Made by a program: the position numbers and the translations under genes. The notes under the pieces were generated by a model, which was given only the letters and a program-made list of their open reading frames with translations, was not told the DNA's origin and ran no database searches. Positions 54,696 through 61,036 of a stretch of DNA of 61,036 nucleotides are shown here, in pieces. Source of the stretch: Planctomycetaceae bacterium (GTDB lineage Bacteria > Planctomycetota > Planctomycetia > Pirellulales > Pirellulaceae). The stretch's first letter is position 1; each line of letters starts with the position of its first letter. Location: NCBI GenBank assembly GCA_947463915.1, contig CANHVO010000007.1:1-61036 (forward strand), read 5' to 3'.

Positions 54696-55262
54696 GTGAG
54701 TATCGAGACTAATGATGCCAACGAGACAAACCAGCTTGAACCCTACCGAAACTATTTGCGAGCCCTAGCGGTCTCGCAATTGGCGACGCGGCTCCAACCC
54801 AAACTGGATGGGTCCGACATTGTTCAAGCGACGATGCTCAAGGCTCATTTGGCCTTGGAACGAGCTCCGTTGGATAACCCAAACGCGATGGCCGCCTGGC
54901 TTCGAGAGATCCTGGCCAACGAGATAGCTGATACCTTCAAACGATTTCGAACTGGAAAACGGGATATTGATTTGGAGCGATCGATCGCGGCGGATCTCGA
55001 CCGTTCGTCGTCTGGCATGGCTGCTTGGCTAGCCGGAGATGTGAGTACACCGAGCCACATCATCGAAAAGCGCGAGGCCCTCTCGAACTTGAGCGAAGCA
55101 TTGCTACAGCTACCAGACGACATGCGCGAGATCATCGTGCTCAAGCATCTACAAGGCCGTTCGTTGTCACAGGTCGTCGAAGAAACGGGTCGGTCCCCGG
55201 CCAGCGTTGCAGGATTGCTACGCCGAGGGTTAGCCAAACTAAGAGAATCGATGGGAGCCTAA
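54696..55262 (+). CDS. ECF-type RNA polymerase sigma factor
   Basis: 188 residues from a GTG. Region 2 is LDGSDIVQATMLKAHLALER with AAWLREILANEIADTFKRF (about 35-90); region 4 is LLQLPDDMREIIVLKHLQGR to RSPASVAGLLRRGLAKLRES (about 132-186). The longer linker between them and RFRTGKRDIDLERS after region 2 are typical of planctomycete ECF groups that are paired with a Ser/Thr kinase. Divergent from the kinase gene. Directs RNA polymerase to its own regulon; regulation by phosphorylation is inferred. Confidence 0.93.
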   Translation: MSIETNDANETNQLEPYRNYLRALAVSQLATRLQPKLDGSDIVQATMLKAHLALERAPLDNPNAMAAWLREILANEIADTFKRFRTGKRDIDLERSIAADLDRSSSGMAAWLAGDVSTPSHIIEKREALSNLSEALLQLPDDMREIIVLKHLQGRSLSQVVEETGRSPASVAGLLRRGLAKLRESMGA

Positions 55263-55312
55263 AAAAGGGAGGTTGGTCAATCGTACCTCTATGACTGGGC
55301 TCATTGCTAAAT

Positions 55313-55335
55313 AGCCTTAGACAGCATCTAAGGCT
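55313..55335. terminator. Possible bidirectional hairpin between convergent genes
   Basis: AGCCTTAGA (55313-55321) pairs with TCTAAGGCT (55327-55335) across a 5-nt loop, between the ECF gene and the convergent decarboxylase. No U tract is present, so termination is uncertain. Confidence 0.4.
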
Positions 55336-55371
55336 CCACGAAACCGGCCGCCAAAAGGCTATACTCCAACA

Positions 55372-57696
55372 TCAGACCTTGGTCGCGATCTTTTCTCGAT
55401 CCTTTTCCGACCTTTTGGAAACCGGCAATGGTTCGTCGATGCGAACGCAGTCGACGTAGTACCGACGCTTGCCACCTTCGAGTTCTTCTTCCACCAATCC
55501 GTGGATGTCTGTGTCAAAGCCTGGGAACTTTTCGTTGAACATGCTCGCAAACTGAAGATACTCGACAATCGTTTTGTTAAACCTCTCGCCCGGAATCAAG
55601 AGCGGGATCCCTGGTGGATATGGGGTCAACAAGACCGCAGTCGCTCGCCCCTCAAGGTCATCGATTTCCACTCGGTCGATTTCGTCGTGGGCCATCATTG
55701 CGAATGCATCCGACGGCTTCATGGCTGGTTGCATCGGCGACAAGTACATCTCGGTGGTCACTCGTGCCACGTCATGTTTCTTGTACGTTTCGTGAATCTG
55801 TCGGCACAATTCCTTGAGACCGATCTTTTCGTAGCGTGGATACTGCTGGCAGAACTCAGGCAAGATCTTCCACATCGGTTGGTTCTTGTCGTAGTCGTCC
55901 TTAAACTGCTGTAACGAACTGAGCAGCGTATTCCAACGTCCTTTGGTGATACCGATCGTGAACATAATAAAGAACGAGTATAGGCCGGTCTTTTCGACGA
56001 TAACACCATGCTCGACCAAGTACCTCGTCACGATCGAAGCAGGGATCCCTGTCTCCGCAAAATGACCAGAGACGTCGAGGCCAGGCGTGATGACCGTCGC
56101 CTTGATCGGATCGAGCATGTTGAAGCCAGATGCAAGATTGCCGAAGCCGTGCCAATTTTCGTCGGCTCTCAGCATCCAATCTTCGCGCTCACCGATTCCT
56201 TCTTCTGCCAACTGATCTGGTCCCCAGACCTTAAACCACCAATCGCTGCCCCATTCATCGTCAACCTTGCGCATGGCTCGGCGGAAATCAATCGCTTCCA
56301 TGATCGACTCCTCAACCAAAGCTGTTCCTCCGGGTGGTTCCATCATGGCGGCGGCCACGTCGCAGGAGGCAATGATCGCGTATTGCGGCGAAGTGGAAAC
56401 GTGCATTAGGTACGCTTCGTTGAACGTGTTGCGGTCAAGCTTCTTGTTGGTCGGCTCGCGCACCAAGATCTGCGACGCTTGCGAGATACCTGCCAATAGT
56501 TTGTGGGTCGAGTGGGTCGCAAAGATCATCGAATCCGAAGGAGCCGGTCGGTTTGGCCCGATCGCATGCATATCCTTGTAGAACTCATGGAAGGCAGCGT
56601 GAGGTAGCCATGCTTCGTCGAAATGAAGCGTGCCGATTTGGCCATCCAACAGCTTACGCAGCGTTTCTACGTTGTAGATGATTCCATCGTAGGTGCTTTG
56701 CGTGATCGTGAGGATGCGTGGCTTGCGGTCTGGATGCTTCGCTTGTGCTTCACGTGCAAACGGATTGGCCTCAATTTTCTTTTGGATATTCTCCAGCCGA
56801 AATTCATCGAGCGGAATCGGACCGATGATCCCCAAGTTGTTTCGCGTTGGGGTTAGGAACACGGGCACAGCACCCGTCATGATGATCGAGTGCAAAATCG
56901 ATTTGTGGCAGTTGCGGTCAACGACGACAATGTCACCGCTAGCAACGGTCGAGTGCCAAACAATCTTGTTGGACGTCGAGGTTCCGTTGGTCACAAAGAA
57001 GCAATGGTCTGCACCAAAAATTCGAGCCGCATTTCGCTCGGAGGCGGCAACTGGGCCGGTGTGGTCAAGCAGTTGTCCGAGTTCTTCGACCGCGTTGCAA
57101 ACGTCGGCTCGCAACATGTTCTCGCCGAAGAACTGGTGGAACATTTGCCCCACAGGGCTCTTGAGAAAAGCCACGCCGCCGGAGTGGCCAGGGCAGTGCC
57201 AAGAATACGATCCATCTTGAGCGTAATCCACCAAGGCTCGGAAGAAGGGAGGTGCCAACCCATCCGTGTACGCTTTGGCCTCGCGCAAGATGTGTCTTGC
57301 CACAAACTCAGGCGTATCCTCAAACATATGGATAAAACCATGGAGCTCACGAAGAATCGCGTTTGGGATGTGCCGCGAAGTCCGTGTTTCACCGTAAAGA
57401 AAGATTGGAATGTCCGAATTTTTGAACCGGATTTCCGCAATGAATTTGCGCAAGTTTTCCAACGCTGACTTCATCGTCTCGTCGGACGCGAATTCATCAT
57501 CGTCAATGGACAGGATGAAGGCCGAAGCCCGGCTTTGCTGCTGTGCAAATTGGGACAAATCTCCGTAGTTGGTCACACCAGCAACTTCAGTTCCCTCGCG
57601 TTCGATGGCTTCTGCCAACGCCCGGATTCCTAGTCCCGACGCATTGCCGGACCGGAAATCTTCGTCGATGATCACAATTGGGAACTTGAATTTCAT
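55372..57696 (-). CDS. Orn/Lys/Arg decarboxylase, PLP-dependent
   Basis: 774 residues; GAAAGAGA precedes ATG 57696. The N-terminal 130 residues are the flavodoxin-like wing domain (IVIIDEDFRSGNASGLGIRA). The PLP domain has PGHSGGVAFLKSPVG, FFVTNGTSTSNKIVW and HFDEAWLPHAAFHEFYKDMH, and the Schiff-base Lys in SMIFATHSTHKLLAGISQAS (about 393). The C-terminal domain closes it (TPYPPGIPLLIPGERF). It decarboxylates a basic amino acid (arginine, lysine or ornithine), consuming a proton; the substrate cannot be told. No antiporter is adjacent; the next gene is Kup. Confidence 0.95.
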   Translation of the reverse strand: MKFKFPIVIIDEDFRSGNASGLGIRALAEAIEREGTEVAGVTNYGDLSQFAQQQSRASAFILSIDDDEFASDETMKSALENLRKFIAEIRFKNSDIPIFLYGETRTSRHIPNAILRELHGFIHMFEDTPEFVARHILREAKAYTDGLAPPFFRALVDYAQDGSYSWHCPGHSGGVAFLKSPVGQMFHQFFGENMLRADVCNAVEELGQLLDHTGPVAASERNAARIFGADHCFFVTNGTSTSNKIVWHSTVASGDIVVVDRNCHKSILHSIIMTGAVPVFLTPTRNNLGIIGPIPLDEFRLENIQKKIEANPFAREAQAKHPDRKPRILTITQSTYDGIIYNVETLRKLLDGQIGTLHFDEAWLPHAAFHEFYKDMHAIGPNRPAPSDSMIFATHSTHKLLAGISQASQILVREPTNKKLDRNTFNEAYLMHVSTSPQYAIIASCDVAAAMMEPPGGTALVEESIMEAIDFRRAMRKVDDEWGSDWWFKVWGPDQLAEEGIGEREDWMLRADENWHGFGNLASGFNMLDPIKATVITPGLDVSGHFAETGIPASIVTRYLVEHGVIVEKTGLYSFFIMFTIGITKGRWNTLLSSLQQFKDDYDKNQPMWKILPEFCQQYPRYEKIGLKELCRQIHETYKKHDVARVTTEMYLSPMQPAMKPSDAFAMMAHDEIDRVEIDDLEGRATAVLLTPYPPGIPLLIPGERFNKTIVEYLQFASMFNEKFPGFDTDIHGLVEEELEGGKRRYYVDCVRIDEPLPVSKRSEKDREKIATKV

Positions 57697-58325
57697 AAAT
57701 CTCTTTCAGTCGTTGGTCGGCCTTACGAAACCGAGCATTCGGGAAATCATTTACTTTGCGAATTCTTCATGTAGGTCGGGATCGCCTTTTGCCCGGCCGC
57801 AATTGTCAGAGTAGCGGACCACCGCCAACCCGGAAAGCGGCAATTCCCATTTTTTGAGGATGAAATGCACGACAAACAACCCGATGGTCGTTGATCGCTC
57901 GACATTCGACGAGAACCGTGTCTAACGCTGTGCGGCTAGTGTGAATGGTCTTGAACTGCGGAGCAGTGGCATTCGATAGCCACGGATGCAATCCGTGGTG
58001 AGCGATAACCATTTAAAACTAGAGTCGCAAAGCGACGGCATTTCCACTTGGGTTGAGTGGCCAGTGACGATCAATAGTTGCAGTGGGTTTATGGGATGTG
58101 CGACGAATACCGCTCCTTCAGAGCTTGGAATGGTTTAGGCCGCGTTACCTGGGGTTTCGTTCGCGACGCGAACTTCACCCCAGGCTGAAAACTGCCATCG
58201 CTTTCGCGATTCCAATGCACATCGCAAAGTGTAATGCTGTTCAATTTGCCGTTGGGTGTTAGCCTCGGTTTTTCCATTGCTCGACATTCGTCGAGAACCG
58301 GGGCTAACGCCCATCGGCTAAATCA
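57697..58325. other. Intergenic region with composite repeats
   Basis: 629 bp without a supportable gene. It holds a degenerate family B element (about 57868-57915), hairpin CCACGGAT/ATCCGTGG (57980-57998), a CCTGGGGT/ACCCCAGG palindrome near 58149-58185 and family B copy 2 (58247-58320). The repeats are more dense here than in any other backbone gap. Confidence 0.6.
58247..58320. repeat. Dispersed palindrome family B, copy 2
   Basis: Imperfect relative of 48782-48856: outer arms GCCGTTGGGTGTTAGCC and GGGCTAACGCCCATCGGC with the CGACATTCGTCGAG loop motif. It lies directly after the Kup stop on the minus strand and might aid termination. Confidence 0.85.
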
Positions 58326-60611
58326 TCACGCTCGCGGTTTCAAGTCAGGTTCCGGATTCTGGTCCGACATTACCTCAAGCTCAGGCAGTCGGATCCGGAC
58401 TCCATTGCGTCCAAACACAATCGGAATCAACTCCTTCGAAACGCCCGCGTCGTAGGTTAGTCCGTAGTATTTGTGCGCTGGTGCTGACAATCGCAGCACC
58501 CAACGAAGCATTTCGATCCGTATGGCCTGGAGCAATGGCAGATCGGGTTGGCTGATGATTTCTTCTTCGCCCACTTCGACAATCCACCGTTCCGCGGCAA
58601 TATTGATTTTTCCTCGCCTCTGCAAATCCTTTAGGGCTCCTCGAATATCGGTCTGCTCCATGTAACCATAGGTCACATTGACAGCATAAATATCGTTACC
58701 AAGCTTAATGACTTCATAGCGATTTGCATTGTCATAAGTCGAACTTGAAATTTGATTGATGTGAAATAGTGTCACATGCGATGGGAGCACACCATACTTT
58801 TTGAGAAACACGCGCAGCGTAACTGGCGTGTAATCCTCGAGGGTCCGAATCGGTTGCGAACATAGGAAGACAGCCGCTCGATCGCTCTCAACCAATCGAC
58901 GTCTCCCTTGGATAAGCGTCCTGGCCAAAGGCAAGTTTTCATCGATTGCGATTTGAATTTCATCGACTTTGTCTCGAAGCATCACGAGCCAGTCGATCTT
59001 CTTGCCTTCGCGAAAACCAAAGTCATAAAACGCTTTCGCCATTTGCGAGCGTCCCCACTGCCATGTGACCATGATGACGACGAGCACCGTTGCGATTGCG
59101 ATTGGGAAATAGCCGCCGCTCGCAAACTTGGTCAAGTTGCTCACGAAAAAGAGCATATCGATCGTGAGAATCGGCAAGCATATCGCCAAGACTTGCCACA
59201 GTTTCCAGCTCCAACGATAGTAAGCTACATATCCGAACATAACCGTGGTGATCCACATCGTGCCAGTCACTGCGATGCCATATGCAGACGCAAGATTGCT
59301 AGCGGTTCGAAACGACAAGGTTGCGAAAACACAGCCGGCAAAGAGTGCCCAGTTGACAGAAGGGATGTATACCTGGCCTTCTGCTTCGTGACTTGTGTAC
59401 TTGACCAATTGACGCGGCGCAAAGCCTAACGCAATCGCTTGCTTGACAATGGAAAACATCCCTGTGATGAGGGCTTGCGAGGCGATGAACGCTGCACAGG
59501 CCGCAATGCACAAGTCGGCTACGTCGATGAGGTGGTTTGCTGCAGGAGCTCCCGCAATTTTGGGCGTCATGGCAAAGAATGTACTAGCCCTCGGCGGCAC
59601 TCCATTTGACAACAAATAGCCGACTTGCCCCGCATAATTGATCAACAGACAAGGCATCACAATATAGTACCAGGCGAGCATCACCGGTCTTCGCCCTGAA
59701 TCCTCAGGATCGATACTCATGCCGTCGCAGCATTGCTTCTTAGTGCGACGCATAAAATGCCCAATGTCCGCGTACTTGGCTTCCCCGCCTGTGATAGCCA
59801 AAACCACCACGCCAAAGATGGCCAACATTCCCATAGCCGGAAACTTCATCACGAAATTCCATGCGTACATTGGATTGACGGCACTGAACACTTGTGGAGT
59901 CGAAAGCACCCAAGGCAAACCTTTGGCTGCGATCCAAGGAAACCAAACGAGCAGCATGAACCAACCAAAGAGGCCACCGACCTTGCTCGTTCCACGCCAC
60001 TGCGACTTAAAGAGAACAAACAGACTTGCCAACGTCGCAATGATCGCCCACGGATCACCCAGTGGTTCATAGGCCCCAAGCATGCTCATGGCAGGGGTGA
60101 TAATGCCATCAGCGGCAAGAAGTCCTGCCGCAGAGGCGACCAAAAAACTCAACAAGGTCATCCCGAAAATTTTGCCTGTGTGACCACGCAACAAGCCCCA
60201 TAGCGCGAAGTCCCCACCTTCACCCCGATTGTCCGCCCTCATGATGAGCAGATCATATTTTACAGTCAGAAACACCAACGCCCAAAAGATCAAACTCAAA
60301 CTGCCAAGCGCTTCATCCGGCGCGATTAAATCGGGCCCGCCTTGAGCTACGATTGCATTGAATTGGTCCGTCGGCAAATGATGGTTCTTGAGGCGTATCG
60401 TCTCGCGAGTTAACTCCATCACTGTGTACAGAACCGAGGTTCCAATATCGCCATAAACCGTACCTGAAGCTTCACGGATTTTCGTGAACATACCCGAGGC
60501 ATGACAATCATCGCTGACTATCTGAGGAGATTCATTTTCGTTGTTTAGAGAGTGTGTTGATGGTTGGGGAGCATCCCCATGTGATCCAGGACTAACGTCC
60601 GATTCGCTCAC
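58326..60611 (-). CDS. kup: Kup-family potassium transporter
   Basis: 761 residues from a GTG preceded by GGAAAA. The family signature GTVYGDIGTSVLYTVMELT (about 50-68) is clear. About twelve membrane helices follow (for example VKYDLLIMRADNRGEGGDFA, LLSNGVPPRASTFFAMTPKI, GYVAYYRWSWKLWQVLAICL). The C-terminal cytoplasmic domain (after about 500) has the fold typical of KUP. It takes up K+ with protons across the inner membrane. About 50 extra Ser/Asn-rich residues precede the core. Stands alone; no Kdp or Trk gene nearby. Confidence 0.95.
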   Translation of the reverse strand: MSESDVSPGSHGDAPQPSTHSLNNENESPQIVSDDCHASGMFTKIREASGTVYGDIGTSVLYTVMELTRETIRLKNHHLPTDQFNAIVAQGGPDLIAPDEALGSLSLIFWALVFLTVKYDLLIMRADNRGEGGDFALWGLLRGHTGKIFGMTLLSFLVASAAGLLAADGIITPAMSMLGAYEPLGDPWAIIATLASLFVLFKSQWRGTSKVGGLFGWFMLLVWFPWIAAKGLPWVLSTPQVFSAVNPMYAWNFVMKFPAMGMLAIFGVVVLAITGGEAKYADIGHFMRRTKKQCCDGMSIDPEDSGRRPVMLAWYYIVMPCLLINYAGQVGYLLSNGVPPRASTFFAMTPKIAGAPAANHLIDVADLCIAACAAFIASQALITGMFSIVKQAIALGFAPRQLVKYTSHEAEGQVYIPSVNWALFAGCVFATLSFRTASNLASAYGIAVTGTMWITTVMFGYVAYYRWSWKLWQVLAICLPILTIDMLFFVSNLTKFASGGYFPIAIATVLVVIMVTWQWGRSQMAKAFYDFGFREGKKIDWLVMLRDKVDEIQIAIDENLPLARTLIQGRRRLVESDRAAVFLCSQPIRTLEDYTPVTLRVFLKKYGVLPSHVTLFHINQISSSTYDNANRYEVIKLGNDIYAVNVTYGYMEQTDIRGALKDLQRRGKINIAAERWIVEVGEEEIISQPDLPLLQAIRIEMLRWVLRLSAPAHKYYGLTYDAGVSKELIPIVFGRNGVRIRLPELEVMSDQNPEPDLKPRA

Positions 60612-60809
60612 GATGCAATTTTTCCAAGGGAAATGGGCGTGCAGATGATTCCGCTACCGGAACATCATTCTACTCCAGATGCCTTAACGCAATAGGCCAA
60701 CCCGCAAGAGGGGGCTTTTCCGGCCAGATTCCAGCATTTGCTTCCCGGGAGGGTGAGGCTACCACGGTAAACATGTTTTCAACGAGTTTACCTCAGCAAT
60801 TCATTGCTC

Positions 60810-60869
60810 GGGAGGGTGAGGCTCCTGCCGAACCTTGGCACGTCGGCTCGGCAGGAGCCTCGCCCTTCC
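60810..60869. repeat. Large palindrome near the right end
   Basis: Left arm GGGAGGGTGAGGCTCCTGCC (60810-60829) plus two bases matches the reverse complement of 60848-60869 with about two mismatches. A partial direct copy GGGAGGGTGAGGCT lies at about 60748-60763. Confidence 0.85.
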
Positions 60870-60906
60870 GTAGCGGCACGGCGCGAGCCGTCCGGTGAAG
60901 GGCCCT

Positions 60907-60974
60907 CGTTTAACAGTCAGCCGTAGGCGTACTACCAAAAGAATCGCAGTACGCCTGCGGCTAGCTGTTAAACG
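60907..60974. repeat. Dispersed palindrome family A, copy 2
   Basis: Begins CGTTTAACAGTCAGCCG and ends TTAAACG, the same arms as 14951-15017, with a diverged loop. It is 46 kb from copy 1. Confidence 0.92.
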
Positions 60975-61036
60975 ACTAAAGTCGGCAGTTGTTGATCGAC
61001 ATCTCAAGAATCGCCAAGGCTCCTAACGCCTCCAGC

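Larger units (their letters stand above)
60612..61036. other. Right-end intergenic repeat region
   Basis: 425 bp without a supportable gene. It contains a GGGAGGGTGAGGCTCCTGCC palindrome (60810-60869), a partial copy of its arm near 60748-60763, and family A copy 2 (60907-60974). Confidence 0.6.

Noticed and set aside
56890-57468. Plus-strand 192-residue reading frame
   Set aside because: Antisense to the decarboxylase PLP domain.

Overview
The window reads as chromosome of a planctomycete, most likely a Pirellulaceae-type marine or freshwater lineage. The grounds are gene content: a DUF1559 pilin-like secreted protein with its small lipoprotein partner, four CRTAC1-type (FG-GAP plus ASPIC/UnbV) secreted proteins, a PVC-type cytochrome c protein with a DUF6797-like region, a YXWGXW-repeat protein, an SHD1-like secreted protein, and a giant Ser/Thr kinase with propeller divergent from an ECF sigma factor. 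Intergenic DNA is rich in large perfect or near-perfect palindromes. No rRNA, CRISPR array or complete prophage is present.

Layout. 1-1113: a GxxExxY-family gene between two 109-bp direct copies of a hairpin element, with a decayed 3' fragment of a second GxxExxY gene at the left edge. 1111-14897: a secretome cluster. On the minus strand, DUF1559 and a small lipoprotein end at a strong terminator, followed by CRTAC1, an Amt-like membrane protein and a second CRTAC1 lipoprotein with TPR-like region. Then come a TPR-CRTAC1 protein (minus) and, divergently, a CRTAC1 lipoprotein plus membrane-anchored TPR protein (plus). 15224-22290: an EamA transporter, a YXWGXW protein and a diheme DUF6797-like protein, separated by palindromic repeats.

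22936-48613: a 25.6-kb integrative island inserted in the 3' half of tRNA-His(GTG). Identical 44-bp att repeats bound it: attL is the intact tRNA end and attR is a detached copy. From left to right it holds a tyrosine recombinase; small DNA-binding proteins; a D5-like helicase ATPase and an AEP primase with PriCT-2-like tail; an excisionase-like HTH; and a type I restriction-modification locus (hsdM, hsdS, hsdR). Four extra genes sit between hsdS and hsdR: three nuclease-like proteins and one DCD/EVE-like putative modified-base reader. Next are HTH genes, an isolated tape-measure-like protein, a Panacea-type toxin-antitoxin pair, a serine recombinase, a minus-strand operon (pentapeptide-membrane protein, MNT-like nucleotidyltransferase, small helical protein) and a secreted SHD1-like protein. 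No relaxase, secretion, capsid or portal gene is visible, so it looks like a self-replicating, defence-rich satellite-type island rather than an ICE or prophage.

48614-61036: back in the host backbone are a TIGR03032-type protein translationally coupled to the WD40-like Ser/Thr kinase, a divergent ECF sigma factor, an Orn/Lys/Arg decarboxylase and a Kup potassium transporter.

The best candidates for something undescribed are: (i) the coupled DUF4268-nuclease/DCD-reader pair and two further nucleases embedded in the type I R-M locus; (ii) the pentapeptide-membrane/NTase operon flanked by an HTH gene and a decayed copy of its 3' end; (iii) the orphan tape-measure protein; and (iv) a diverged Amt channel co-transcribed with CRTAC1 proteins. 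Functional statements are inferences from motifs read by eye; no database search was possible.
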